Shown: positions 10,201 through 23,153, numbered from the stretch's first letter. The stretch is 64,000 bases of DNA from Ophiosphaerella korrae (GCA_028456385.1 JALNQF010000016.1:349127-413126), one strand, 5' to 3'. Notes: generated by a model from the sequence alone, not told the origin. Translations and numbers: made by a program.

Positions 10201-11660
10201 CCCAAGGCATCAACATTACATACTACTTCGGATTGTATGCTTCCATCATCGGTCTCTACCTTCAGGTTGGCTTGGCCAGGTTGCTCCTGATATCATACGG
10301 CTCGCTCCGCGCTTCCGCCAGAACACATGAAGCGTTAACCAAATCCATCATGCAAGCAACTTTTGCTTTCTTCGATAAGGTCTCGTTCGGTCAGATCATT
10401 AATCGTTTCTCGCGAGACCTACAAATGGTCGACCAAGATCTAGCAGTTCTTGCCCTTGCCACTTTGCACCTTCTGGTGGCATTATTCGGAATGGTAGTCC
10501 TCATTATTATTACCACCCCTGCATTCATTATGCCCAGGATAGTTATAGGTATTGCCTATTACCTTACCGGCGCAATCTACATCACCGGCACACGCGACAT
10601 TAAGCAAATAGACTCAGCCCAGCGTACACCGCTCTACCAGCATTTCGGCGAGACACTCTCCGGTATTGTCGCCATCCGTGCGTATGGCGCTGTGTGTCAA
10701 TACCGGGCAGGAAATACGATTCGAATCGACAACTCAAATCAGCCGTCTTTTTTTTTATCTGCTGCCGAGAGATGGCTAGCATTCTGCCTTGGTCTCATTG
10801 ATGCTATTGTGACCCTCTGTGCTAGCTCATCTGCTATATCAGGCACAAGAAAATTGAGTTCAGGCGCAATAGGACTTAGCATGTCTTATGCTATTATGTT
10901 TTCTGAACATGTCTTTTGGTTCATTCGATATCACACAGCAAATCTACAGAATATGGCAGCGTAAGTGTATAATCCTTAGTCCTGAACAGTACTCGTTGTC
11001 TAATCTTAAGATTCCTGCTAGCTTGCAACGTGTTCAAGAGTACATGCATCTACTCCAAGAAGCTCCAGCTGTCGTTGAGAACGTCCATCTACCAAAAGAC
11101 TGGCCGGATCAGGGTATAGTCCAGTATGAAGGTGTCTCCGCTCGTTATGCACCAATGAGTATTCCGACGGGGAAATGCTTGCGACACTGAAACTTGTTGG
11201 CATACATGACTCATCGGATGACAGCGACGGCTTAACAGATCACCACAACAAATTCACAGATCTCTCGTTCAAGTTTGCAGAGTCTGGCTCCAATATCTCG
11301 CAAGGTCAGAGACAGCTAATTTGTATCGCCCGAGCCCTTCTTAAGAAACCCAAAATCGTGCTTCTAGATGAAGCCACTGCATCGATTGACCATAAGACAG
11401 ACCTCAAAATTCAAGACTGTGTGCGCGAGTTGGATGCAACGGTAATTACCATCGCGCATCGCATTCGGACAGTCAGTGATTATGATCAAATAGTGGTGTT
11501 GGCTGCGGGCGAGGTGAAGGAGTGCGGCCATCCGTGGGAACTTCTTCAGAACAAGCAGAGCGAGTTCTACAATATGTGCGCAGCTCTGAGCGACGGTGAT
11601 AGTTTTTTTGCACTGGCGGAGGGTGTGTGGCACTCCGATCGCAAGACAAGGCTTCAGTAA
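7283..11660 (+). pseudogene. ABCC-type (MRP-like) ABC transporter, broken full-length copy
   Basis: Remnant of a full ABC exporter: N-terminal TMD0-like hydrophobic region (about 7283-7960), TMD1 (8000-9150), NBD1 (9200-9960), TMD2 (10100-10960), and a partial NBD2 (11100-11600). Frame 7708-9615 is continuous apart from stops at 7954, 8230 and 8332. A one-base frame change near 9612-9620 joins it to frame 9612-10964, and an intron restores the frame after 10961. NBD1 has a Q-loop (YCAQEAW) and LSLSGG-type signature (VSLSGGQKQR), but its Walker A reads EPTGSGKS with the first Gly replaced by Glu, and Walker B reads LLLDGC, with the residue after the Asp changed to Gly. NBD2 keeps signature ISQGQRQ, Walker B VLLDEATAS and the switch His, but an internal deletion at about 11150-11155 fuses RYAP to NEYSDGEML, removing Walker A and Q-loop. 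Family members export conjugates, bile acids or toxins from vacuole or plasma membrane. This copy cannot make a working pump. Confidence 0.9.
10961..11021 (+). other. Spliceosomal intron in the ABC transporter relic
   Basis: A 61-nt interval starting GTAAGT and ending CTAG, with a CTAAT branch-like site at about 11000. Removal joins LQNMAA to LQRVQEYM in frame and matches the expected linker into NBD2. Because 61 leaves remainder 1, it also explains the frame change between the two flanking open frames. Confidence 0.75.
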
Positions 11661-12630
11661 AATGACTGCTTGGGGATGCAAATCAGCGGAGCGTAGTAAT
11701 TGGCATTGACGAGTTCTAACGTCGCGGTGGGCGAGGGCTGGAGTCGCTTTGCGCTAGTATGAATTCTCGTCTACATCGGTTGAAGTTTTATGTTCAGCTA
11801 CTACAATACACTGATTAACTTGAATACATCAACTGTTCGAAATAATGAGGAGTGAAAACACCTAGTAGATGAGTTGACCAACTAGTAGTAAATACTTCAA
11901 GATAGAATGCTTTACAAATTCCTAGTAATCCGGGTACTACCCTGCTATTTCCTAGTCGATGATTGCTGCCACGCGACCGTCTCTGACCCTATGAGTGAAG
12001 ACAATGCTATGCTGATGTAAATTAAGTATGCTACGAATGCAAGGACCAACATCACCTTTTGACTCAGGTGTCGGCATGCTAGCGTTGAAGAGATGCGCAC
12101 GAGCGCAAGGCTCAAAGCAGGCTAATATAACTAAGCTCTCAAGTTACTAGACATAGGTGCAATCGACTCTAATTAAATTATATAATATATACTCAAGTTT
12201 GCCAAACGAGAGGCGATACCCCATCAGGTTCATCAAAAATGTGCAGTGCCAGGTTCGCGGACCGCACTCATCGGCGTGGGCAGCATGGGGTGAGTATGAC
12301 GAAGAGGACAGAAACTGTCTAAACTGTTGCTTTGGCGCTAGCCACTCTCATCAGCCATAGTGATGGTTAAGTGTTGCGAGATGCGAGCTCAGGAATGAGT
12401 GGGAGATGATGATTGATTGAAGAGCTATCCGAGCTGAGCTACTTATATACACAGTGGAGCAGCTCGAGCTGCGAGCTTACTGCTGCGAGCTTACCTGAAT
12501 TGTATGGAGCAGAGCTCTAACTTGCGACATTAAAGCCTTGCTATCCAGCTGTGCCTCGTGATGCTGGCTTCATTACACAAAGGTCTAGAATAGCCTTCCC
12601 GCCCTCTTACCCCCGTCGTGACGACTCCGA
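11661..12630. other. Intergenic, no gene seen
   Basis: No convincing frame on either strand. A short direct repeat of CTGCGAGCTTAC lies at about 12470-12495. The frame at 12157-12360 lacks any recognisable content. Confidence 0.5.
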
Positions 12631-13206
12631 ATGTCGCGACGCCTTCGACACAATGAATACACCGTCGGATGGATATGCGCTCTCCCCGTCGAGCTGGCGG
12701 CGGCGCAGGAGATGCTTGACAAAGAGCACGAGGACCTTGCGCGCGACGACAGCGACGAGAGCCTCTACTCTTTGGGGTCGATTGCAGGACACAACGTTGT
12801 GATTGTATGCCTGCCAGCAAGCCAGATCGGCAACAACCCTGCGGCGGCTATAGCGACGCAGATGAAGGCGACGTTTAGAGGGATCCAGTTCGGGTTGATG
12901 GTCGGTAGTGGAGGAGGAGTTCCAAGCGCAGAGGCGGACATCCGGCTTGGGGACGTGGTGGTTAGCCAACCGCGCCAGACCTTCGGTGGTGGTGGTGTTA
13001 TACAATACGACCTCGGCAAGACGACTCTAAGCGGCTTTGAGCGAACGGGATCGCTTAATTCTCCACCGCAGATTTTACTTGCTGCAGTTGCCTAGGTGCG
13101 GGCGAATGAGCTCCGAGGCAGAAGCAGCCTGACTCAGTATATCTCTAAGCTTGATCGTATTCTCGAGTTTCAACGTGACAGGGCGGGGCCCGACGTTCTA
13201 GGCTAA
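12631..13206 (+). pseudogene. Nucleoside phosphorylase-like (PNP_UDP_1) N-terminal domain of an NLR-type protein, truncated
   Basis: The ATG at 12631 opens MSRRLRHNEYTVGWICALPVE, the standard start of the purine-nucleoside-phosphorylase-like domain that fungi place at the N-terminus of NLR-like proteins (with NACHT or NB-ARC plus ankyrin or TPR repeats). The glycine-rich GSGGGVPSAEADIRLGDVVV segment (about 12900-12960) and TGSLNSPPQ follow. A TAG at 13093 interrupts the frame, which continues in phase with LTQYISKLDRILEF and ends at AGPDVL then a stop at 13204. The second half of the domain, with its EMEAAG-type segment, and any downstream NOD domain are missing. In intact proteins this domain is thought to serve as effector or sensor in heterokaryon incompatibility or immunity-like responses. 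Only a relic remains here. Confidence 0.8.
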
Positions 13207-14622
13207 TGGACGATAGCTACCCGGTAGGACGTCATGAGAGAACCGGACGGTGTGTCGAGCGCTGCGGCTTGTTGCGAGCATACGCTCTTCAAGAAAGGCG
13301 TATGAGCCAAGCAAACGGGAGAGCCCCCGATTTAGGAGTTGGCAAAAGAGGCGAGCGGCCTGCTGAAAGCATTGCAACATGTTTCCGACGCTAAAAGCGA
13401 GCGGCAAGTGCACTAGCTATCTAGGACCAGATTCAAATGCGTCGGCTGGCGCGGTGAATGGGGAGCATCCAAGGGGTGCTCGACAGATCATGTTCCTTTG
13501 CCGCAGCAAGGAACCGAAGATGTCCATCGTCCTCTCAGCGCGCAGTTAGCCGCAGACCAGGAGCCTCAGAGCGTAGGATGCGATAACGCTAGCAATGGAA
13601 GTTCAACCGGTTTTTGGAGAATTCGCCTCCCCAATTGCTACTTTGGTAGCGAAGGTTATTGATCTTGGAAACGAGATGAGGAATTGCGGCAAGTATGGTA
13701 TTCAGAGACTATTTTTTTTTTTTTTCCTTCTCCCCTTTCGTGGTTTGAGCATTCTGAGGCCGAGTTACAGGACACAAATAAGGGACGAAGGGGACATGAT
13801 TCGCTTCTATTCTTCCGTGTGTTGCTGTCAAAGCGAGGACTCACTTAGTAGTGAGAGCCAGAAGAGGCTAGGTCCAAGGATGGGGGCGATGTCCTGGGGG
13901 TGAGAGTTTGGGGGCTTGCAGGCACAAGAACGTCATACAACTTAGCCAATATCTATGACGGAGGATGAGGGGATTCCCAGGGAGTTGGAAAACGCCCGAC
14001 TGCGCCTCGTCGTCTGGCTAAGAGATGAAGGTAATTGATAATATAGGGGCACAATAGATGTCATGTCTTGGAGGCACAGGATTAAGTGAGGACGCCCGAA
14101 GCAACCAACAGTGCTCGGGCCCAACACGCATTCGGCTCTAAGCAGGAGTCTTCCCCAGCACGCATTCTCGAACGCAATTTAAGCCCTAGCTGGCCCCAGA
14201 TGCCGCAGGACTGGTTTACGTTGGCGAATCGTCAAGTTCTTGCTGCGCCTGAGTCGCACGAGGCCCGACATGGGTTGCAGCGCAGTACCAGATGATCCGA
14301 CGGCAGAGGCCCTGCAGACGATATCAGTTGCCAGTTGCCGCTTCAGAGGATAGCGGAGTCGCTTCAGCGATTGTGGGGCTGTGGCTGCACTGCATCTCGC
14401 GCCGGGAGATGATGTACGATAAGCGGGGTGGGTCCAAGGAGTCCAAGTCGACGTCTTAACTTACTGCGTGCGTCTTCAGCCTGATAGGGCACGGCACGGG
14501 AAGACAGCGGCCATACATCACAACAACCCTTTTAACCGCAGCTGCCTTTGAAATCGTATTAGATGTATCAGTTACCCAACTACGTAGCTGCTTCTAACCT
14601 ACAGTCGTCAGCGATGCGCCGT
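13207..14622. other. Intergenic, no gene seen; poly-T tract
   Basis: No recognisable coding content. A T14-type tract lies near 13711-13724. Small open frames at 13595-13903 and 14086-14295 have no domain and cross the homopolymer. Confidence 0.45.
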
Positions 14623-15201
14623 TCATGCTCCGCCACCGCCGCCGCCATCTGCCGCTTTGCAATCCTTCAGGAATCTTGACAGGAAGTAGTTGATCTTGTT
14701 TGGCTTCGTAGCGAGGCTCGAGCTAGCAGCCCGCAGCTTTTCAACGGCAGCCGCGTCGAGCAGCACATACCGTTTTCGGGGCCGCCTGTCTCCTTTCTCG
14801 TCTTTCTTCTTCTCTACCGGGAATCCCCGCTCCCACGCCAGCGCCGCCTTCTCGTCGCGCGCCTCGCGGGCGGCGGCGGCAGGGTCGCGCACCTCCAGCT
14901 GGCCGTCAGGGCCGCACGTCACGAGTCCGTAGTGCACAAGGCTGAGGTCAGGCTCGTGCAGAAACACCAGGGTGAACTCGCCCGGCATGATGGCGTCGAA
15001 GCCGTGCATCCGCATGCGCTTGTCGTGAGAGCCACTGCCAAGCGTCTCCTCCCACGCGAGGGCAAAAAGCTCCGCGGGCAAGGGCGAGGTGATGGCGTAT
15101 TTGTCGCTCGCGCACCCCGTCGCCATTGACAGGGGAAGCTTCAGCGGCCAACGGTTGCCTAGTGGTTTGTGCCCAGAGCGGATCATCTCCTTCGTGGTCA
15201 T
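14623..15201 (-). CDS. Hypothetical protein, open frame abutting transposon
   Basis: Intact 192-aa minus-strand frame, clearly GC-rich in contrast to the AT-rich block next to it. Visible features: a central segment GEFTLVFLHEPDLSLVHYGLV, an alanine/arginine-rich charged stretch (residues about 105-155), KKKDEKGDRRPRKR, a C-terminal NKINYFLSRFLKDCK helix, and a poly-Gly end. No signal peptide or membrane segment. I do not recognise the family. The frame stays open upstream of this Met (KLHYTSAARFEKSM) to the transposon end at 15230, so the true start may have been lost when the element inserted and the annotated Met may be internal. Function unknown; it may be a 5'-truncated gene. Confidence 0.5.
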   Translation of the reverse strand: MTTKEMIRSGHKPLGNRWPLKLPLSMATGCASDKYAITSPLPAELFALAWEETLGSGSHDKRMRMHGFDAIMPGEFTLVFLHEPDLSLVHYGLVTCGPDGQLEVRDPAAAAREARDEKAALAWERGFPVEKKKDEKGDRRPRKRYVLLDAAAVEKLRAASSSLATKPNKINYFLSRFLKDCKAADGGGGGGA

Positions 15202-15229
15202 GGACTTCTCGAAGCGCGCCGCTGACGTG

Positions 15230-15664
15230 TAGTGTAGCTTACCGCCTAGTGCATGCCCCTACCTAATGCACGTTTTCTCCCCTTAGCCCCCCCCTCTATC
15301 TTAATAACTACTTTTTCTATTAACTTTAAATTTTAATATATATTAGATATAGCTATTAGAAATAACTTTATAAAATAAAAATCTTAAAAAGTATAATATT
15401 AGTAGAAATATTAAACTTTATAGTATTTTAGTAATTCTTACTTATATATAAATAACTATATAATAAAGCTAAATTAGAACTTATAAATTATAATAGGTAT
15501 TATCTATATATATATTTAAAAGTAGTACATCTTAGTTTTACTTAATATTTAATACTTAATTAGTTATTAGAAGTTAAACTTTTAATCTAAAACTATTTTA
15601 GTATATATATAATAGAATAGCTATTTTGTATAATAATTACAACTTTTCTAATTTATATATATAA
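15230..15664 (+). repeat. Left terminal inverted repeat, uninterrupted
   Basis: 435 bp matching the reverse complement of the right arm (23154-24017 minus the MITE). Includes a C8-9 tract near 15287 that pairs with a G10 tract near 23951. Confidence 0.85.
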
Positions 15665-15922
15665 ACTATTAATATTATAAGTTATATAAAACTATATTCT
15701 CTTTATATTAAGCTTAATAAATATAGTTATATTATATAGTACGAAATTTTATTTAAAATAAGTTAATATAAGTAAAAATATAAGAAAAACATATATATAA
15801 TAATTTTTAGAATTTTAAATACTTTTCTATATAGTATTAAATATATTAATATACTTATATTAGTTATATATACTATAAAACTATTAGTAGAATATATATT
15901 TTACTAATTTTTATAAAAATCT

Positions 15923-16354
15923 TATAATAGGGTTACCTGTTATTAATTACAAGTAACTACAAGAGTATTAGCAAATTAGAAAGTAATAACTATAAGCAAT
16001 AGTTAATTTATATATACAATATTAAGTATTAGCGTTCTAGGTTAAAGATTAGATTACTAATACTATCTTAATAATATATATTACTATTAACTATATACTT
16101 TTACTAATTCTTTAGCTTTATAACTTTATATTTACTAAGATTATAAATTTATAAATTTATTACGTATCTTAATTTATAACTTTATATTTACTAAGATTAT
16201 AAATTTACAAATTTGTTACGTATTTTAATTATAGTTAGTCTCCTAATTAAGCTTATTATCTTATAAGTTATTACCTAACTTGTCTTATACTTTGTTATTA
16301 GCTAGGCTAAGGCTAATTAGTTCTATCTCGATTTCCCTTATTACTACTATAACA
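15923..16354 (-). repeat. LTR of copy A (3' LTR)
   Basis: 432 bp; differs from its partner by transitions and by a tandem duplication of about 50 bp (the TATTTACTAAGATTATAAAT segment appears twice). Ends follow the TGTTATAG ... TTA(C/T)A pattern on the minus strand. Confidence 0.85.
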
Positions 16355-19300
16355 CTATCTCCTCCTCTAAGTAGGTTCCTATTTTTCTATCCTAGAGCTA
16401 AAGTTATTTAATTTCTTTATTAATCTCTAGTTCTTTATTACTCTCTATACTATCTTATTTCTAGCGTAATAAACTTCTCTTTATAGCTTATATTATTTAT
16501 AATAGGGTTAAGATATTTCTTTATTATTAGTATAAGTTATTAGGTTTTTTATACTTTATATTCTTAAAGGATAGTAAGTATTATAATAACTATATTCTTA
16601 CTAAGATTTAGTATAATTATATTTCTTCTAGTATTTTGCTTATAGAGTATAAGTGTTTAATTTTAATATAGTTTCTTTCTACTAAATTATATAAGGTAAG
16701 CTATTAATAGAGCTTAAGAGAAACTATTATTATAGCTTACTATAGCTAAAGCTAAGTATAAGTTAACTCTTTATAAGCTAGTAAAGCTTTATTCTTATAT
16801 TAAGTGTCTTTATAAGATAAAAGCTTATAATAATACTAAATTATCTAAATAGTCTTATACCTTAGAAGCTAAGTTAGACTTAGATAATATAGTAGAGGCT
16901 ACTCTAGCTCCTATTATATTAAGTGTTCCTATTACCTTTCTATCTAGTAGTGTAATATTAATTTTCTTAGTTTACTATAAGGCGATCTAGAGGGTTTTAA
17001 TTTTAGAACTCTTCTAGTTTCTTAGAGTAGTTAAGGTTATTTTCTAGTTCCTATATATCTTCTTAAAGTTACTCTCTTTTATCTTTACTTATCTATTTTA
17101 CTAAGTAGTAATTTCTACTATTATAGAATTAGTATTATAAGATTTCTTTAACTTCTTATTCTTTCTATACTCTATATATATCTACTTTATATACTAGTAG
17201 TTCTACTTCTTATAGTACTTTTTCTAGTAGTACTACGTAAAATATTAGGTATATCCTTATTTTACTTAGTAGTCTTAGTTTAAATATAACTAGTATAATT
17301 TTCTTCTTAATTTTATATAGTCTTATTTTAATATAATCTAGTTTTAAACTTAATTATTTACTTTTAATATTTCTTTATAGTAACGATACTTTTTCTCTCT
17401 CTTTAAACTAGAGTCTTTCTATATATTTTTTATTATAGTATTTTACTATTTAATTATATAAGAACTTTATATCCTATCTAAGCTAATTATATATATCCTT
17501 AAGTCTATTAGAAAAGTTTTCTCTTTTTAGAGACTAAGATACTTTAAATCTTAGTATTTAGTATATATTAAGGTTAAATCTATAGTATATAAAGAAAGGT
17601 AATACTCTTCTTACTATATTCTTTACGCTATTATATACTAACTATACTATAGGTAGAAGCTATACCTAGTTGTTCTAGTTATAATTAAGGTAGTATCTTA
17701 GATATTATTCTACTATCTAATTTATACGTTCTAATTATCTATTTATCTATAAGTAGTATACTATTAATATTATATAATTAACTCCTAATTATACTATTAT
17801 TGTTCTCTATAATTTTAATAAAAATCTTACTTCTCTATCTATAATAATTTTATCTAGAATACTATACTAGCTTACTATAGTTCCTAGGACTTAGTATATA
17901 GTAACCTCTATCTTCTTTTTCTCTTTATATAGTCTAAAGTATAAGTATTTTATAAGCTTATCTACTATTATTAGGATTCTATTATAATTAACTCCTAATA
18001 TTAGATCTTTTAATTTAAGTAACTTTATAATAAAATCTATTGTAATAATTTCTTAAGGTTATTCTAGTACTTTAACTAGTTATAGCTTTCTATATAGTAT
18101 ATATCTACTATACTTATTTCTATAATATTCTATATAATCTTATAGTACTTCTATTACTAATTATCTTACTTTTTAAATATAGTAGTCCTATAGTAGTCTA
18201 TCTAATATTTTATTAAAACTTTAGTATCTATATACTAGTAGTTTATAAAATTATTATATATACTCTCTTTTTATTTTATTTAGTATATACGTTCTTCTAT
18301 ATACTTTTATAAATCCTTTTTAGGTCTTAAGCTTATCTATTTCTTTAGAAGCTTTTTCTATTTCTTTCTAAATCTATTTATCTAGCTTACTATTCTTTCT
18401 TTTAAGTATTATAGCTAGTTTAAGTATATTTAGAATTAAGTATCCTTCTATATTCTTAACTAAAACTATACTAGTAGCGTTTACTTCCTTTTATAAATCT
18501 AGTCTTCTACTTAGGGCGTCTATAAACGAATTATCTTTGCCCTTAGTATATATAATCTCTAGATTAAATATTAACAAGTATTTCTACTATCTTATATAGT
18601 ATTATAACAAGTCTTTATTTATTATAAATCTTATAAGATTCTTATAGTCTATATAGACCTTTATTTAGTACTTAGATCTCTATAAGTATACTCTCTATTA
18701 TTTAAATACTTTATAGATTACTAGTATTTTTATATTATAGATTAAGTAATTTAGCTCTACTAGTTTTATTTTCTTAGAGAAGTATATAACTAAGTATTCT
18801 TACTTTATAGCCTAGTCTTCTTATATTAGTACTATTCTATAGACTAAATTTAATACCTCTATTTTTACTATTACTATTAAATCTAGAGTATATATTTTAA
18901 TAACTAGGTTTTCTATAAACTTTTATTTAATCTAATTAAATACTTTATTATATTCCTTTATATATTTAAATAGCGTATCTATCTTTATAAGTTTTATTAA
19001 TAGTTCTATTATTTTAAACTATCTTACTATTAATTTTCTATAAAAGTTTACTAGTCTATAAAACTATTGTACCTCTTGTAAGTTCCTTAGTATTAGCTAT
19101 TCCTAGATTACTTTAATCTTATTTAGGTTAATCTTTATTTTTCTTAGTTTAATAATAAAACTAAGAAACTCTATCTCTTTTATATAGAACTTATATTTCC
19201 TTATCTTAAAGAATAGTTTATTTTATACTAGCTTTTCTAGTACTTTATATATATATTATATATATTCTTCTTCTAATTCTAAGAATATAAGGATATTGTC

Positions 19301-22300
19301 TAGGTATACAAATATAAATACGTCTAAGTACTCTTTTAGTACTATATTAATCTTTTCTTTTAATACTACTAGTATATTTATTAACCTAAAGGGTATAACT
19401 ATATACTTAAATAGTCTATAATATATTCTAAATACTATTTTCTATTTATAGCCTTCTTTAATTCTAATCTAATAGTAGGCGTTTTAGATATCTAGTTTTA
19501 TAAAGATTTAAGCTTTTTATAGCTTATTTTATATCTTATCTATATATAGTAAATAGTATTAGTTCTTACTTATAATTACGTTTATTTTCCTAAAGTCTAT
19601 ATAAGGTCTTTTATTATTTATTCTTTTTTTATCTATAAATATAAGTCTATATACTACTATAGATTAGGATTTACGTATCTATTTTTTCTTTAGTATATTT
19701 TAGATAAATACTTGTTTAATTTTAGATTCTTCTTTAGTTTTTTAGTATACTAGGCTCTATCTTATATTCTTTCTTTCTTCTAGGTTTATTATTAAGTCCT
19801 ATAGTTAATAGTCTAGAAAGTAGTTATTAGGTTCTATAAGCTATTTCTCTTATTTCTTATATTCTTCTTAGAATTCTCTTTTATATATATTTATATTAGC
19901 TTTTAATATTTCTTTCTTAGAGTAGCTAATTTTCTTTATTCTCTAATTAATCTTTAGGTTAGTTATCTATAACTATAGTATTCCTAGTATTATTTCTTAT
20001 TTGTTATTAATTGTTATTATATCTATAACTATATTTATAATTTCTAATCTTTCTAACTTTAGCGTAGAGGGTATTGTTTTAAATAAAATAGGTTCTTAAA
20101 ATAGTTTTCTTTTAATTATACTTAGTTATTAAAGGTATTTCTTTATTATATAAGTTATTCCTTAGTTTTCTATAAACTTCTTAGATATAAAGTTCTTTAT
20201 AGCCTTACGATTAATTATTAGCTATACTTTCTTTATTTAGTATATACCTATTTTTGTAATATATAGGCCTCTTATACTTTCTAGCTTTTTTTACTTAAGT
20301 CTTTCTTTAAATTATCTATTCTTTTAGGGCTTTTACCTTGTTTTACGCTTATAGTTTTTATATTTAGGATATTTATTATAAGTATATTTATACTATAGCT
20401 TTCTTTAGATATATTCTTTAGATAGTTTAGAGCCTAGTCTAATTACTATATATTTTTTATTAAGTATTCTAATTATTTCCTAACTTTAGATATCTTTCTT
20501 TATTATTATATTTACATAGTTATATTTCTTTCTTTATATAAGCTATACGTAATTACGTACTTTATATTCTTTATACGTATAGTAATTTATATTTAGGTAT
20601 AATATCTATAATATCTTAATATATACTATATATTCTAGATCGATTCTTTTGTTATCCCCTATTAAGTAACTATCTATTCTAGGTCTTGTAGTTATTAGAA
20701 TATAGTATACTATTAGTATTTTTTGTATATAGGCTTTATTAATCTATTACGTTTTTTTTATATAGAACTACTACTCTCTTTATATAGATATTCTTCTTAC
20801 TATAACTATATATTATTCTAGTTATTATTAGAACGTTATAAATTTTTTATTTTATAATTATATTCTTTCTAGTTTTTATATACTTCCTTTATACTTATAA
20901 CTAGTAAGTATTTTTAAATAAACTTTTATTCTTTATTTTATTCCTCTATATCTATTATTATATAGCTATTATAGCTATATACCTTTAACTAGGCGTACTT
21001 AGTACTTTTTATATTAATTTATTTTTTATATCTTTATAGTCTTTTAGAGGAGGCTATAGTAGTCTCTTTATCTAGTACTAGTCCTTTAGCCTAGATTAAT
21101 AGTATCTAAGGTTTCTCTCTTTCTAAGTCTTCTATTAGTAGGTCTATTATATATACTATTTCTTCTAGCTATACTTTTATTCTTTCTTTTATTACTACTA
21201 CTCTATTCTTCTATAGAAACTATCTTACTTCTTACTTACTAAAACAATATATATAGTAGTTATCTTTATAATAAAAGGTCTAATAGAGTATTATATAATA
21301 TATTTCTTTACTCCTAGTTACTTTCTCTTAAGGTTTAGCCTATACTTTTAGTACTTCTTTCTTGCTTTTAGTTATCTTTAACTAAGCTTCTTTATCTTTC
21401 TTAAGATCTTTACTTCTATAATCTTTTATAAAGTGTCCTAGTTTCTTATATCTATAATTTATTATATCTTTCTTCTATTTTAACTAGTAGTCTTTTACGT
21501 AGTAGCTTTTCTTACTATAGCTAAAGTACGTAAAGTCTTTATTTTTCTTAAATTTTTTCTTATCCTTATTAGTATTAAGGATTATAGGGTCTCTAGTATC
21601 TTAGTTTCTAGGTTAGCCTCTATACTTATTCTTCTTCTATTCTTAAAGATTGTTATCTATTTATATTACCTATTATTTTAGAGCTTCTAGTATCCTTAGT
21701 TTCTCTATATATATTATTTTGTATTAGATTTTTATATTTAATCTTTATTTAAATTATAATATTAAAGATACTTTATTCTATTTTATATTCTACAATAGTT
21801 ATTTAAACTATAATATATATTTAGAAATAATCTTGTTCTATATAAGCCTCTTAAGCTTTTCCTTAGCTTATTAGGTAATATCTATATCTTTAAATACTAC
21901 TCTTATTTATTTAGTAAAGTATTTATAACTTCTAAAGATAGCTTTTATTTTATCTTTCTATATTCCTAGAGTATATATTATATAATCTATTTAGTAAGGC
22001 TTAAACTATCTTATTATATCTTCTTTAAGGTATATTCTAATATATATTACTTTCTTATCTTCTCTATTAAAGTATAGTACTTATATATTAATCTAGAGTT
22101 ATACTAATACTATAAAGAGTCTTAATCTTTCCTTTATTCTATTAAACTTCTTAAGTAATAGTATCTTAGGTAGTTTCTTTATTACGCTTATTTCTAGTCT
22201 CTAAATAATTTATTCTATCTAGTTTTATCCCTCTATAATAACCTTAATCTATACTTTATTTTACTTTATAACGTCTTATAGTTCTTTATTCTACGTCTCT

Positions 22301-22504
22301 AAGGCGTTAATTACTAGTTTTATATCTTTTTTCTCTAAGATTAAATTGTTTAGGTAGTCCTTTATTACTTTCTATACTATATTATCTAATTTATAACTAC
22401 TTAGGAGTACTTTAACTTCTTTCTTAGTTAAACTTTCTACTATTATATTAGCTAGACTATACGTTACTTATACTTTACTTCTCTTAATATCTAAATTAGC
22501 AAGG

Positions 22505-22908
22505 TATAATAAGGTTACTTATTATTAACTACAAGTAACTACTAAGGTATTAGTAGATTAGAAGGTAATAACAAAAGCTTATATTATAATTAGTAATAAC
22601 TATAAATAATACTTAATTTATATATATAATATTAATTATTAGCGTTCTAGGTTAGAGATTAGATTACTAATTCTATCTTAATAATATATATTACTATTAA
22701 CTATATACCTTTACTAATTCTTTAGCTTTATAACTTTATATTTACTAAGATCGCGAATTTACAAATTTATTACGTGTCCTAATTATAGTTAGTCTCCTAA
22801 TTAAGCTTATTATCTTATAGGTTATTACCCTACTTATCCTATGCTTTGTTATTAGCTAGGCTAAGGCTAATTAGTTCTATCTCGATTTCCCTTGTTACTA
22901 CTATAACA
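22505..22908 (-). repeat. LTR of copy A (5' LTR)
   Basis: 404 bp. Its last bases on the plus strand, CTATAACA, are the complement of the TGTTATAG start. Confidence 0.85.
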
Positions 22909-23153
22909 AATCTAAGTATATTTTTTAAATAAATATATTAATAGTCTCTTTATATCTAAATTATATTTTCTATTATCTTCTTTTAGTAACTAGAGTACTA
23001 ATATATAAAATAAATTTATAAATCTAGAAAATATATTATATATTTATAGATTATATATATTTTATTAGAGAACTACTACTATATAATAAAAATACCTTTA
23101 TTATTACTAATATTAATAAAATATTCTTTTATATTACGTATATTAGTAATATC

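Larger units (their letters stand above)
15923..22908 (-). mobile_element. Ty3/Gypsy chromovirus, copy A, complete but RIP-mutated
   Basis: LTRs lie at 15923-16354 and 22505-22908, with the 5-bp duplication AATCT at 15918-15922 and 22909-22913. Transcription would run right to left. On the minus strand: a gag zinc knuckle around 21440-21400 (YRYKKLGHF with Cys codons turned to Tyr), the reverse transcriptase motif YLDNILIF at 19306-19289 (the second Asp of YLDD now Asn, a G-to-A change), the integrase start TIDFI near 18050, and a chromodomain-like end (YYLVK, then EDIQELE-like) near 17130-17020. All frames are full of TAG and TAA. The element sits inside the long-TIR element. It is dead, but the structure is complete. 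Confidence 0.88.

Noticed and set aside
13595..13903. Frame of 102 aa
   Set aside because: It is crossed by a poly-T tract that yields poly-Phe, and has no domain.
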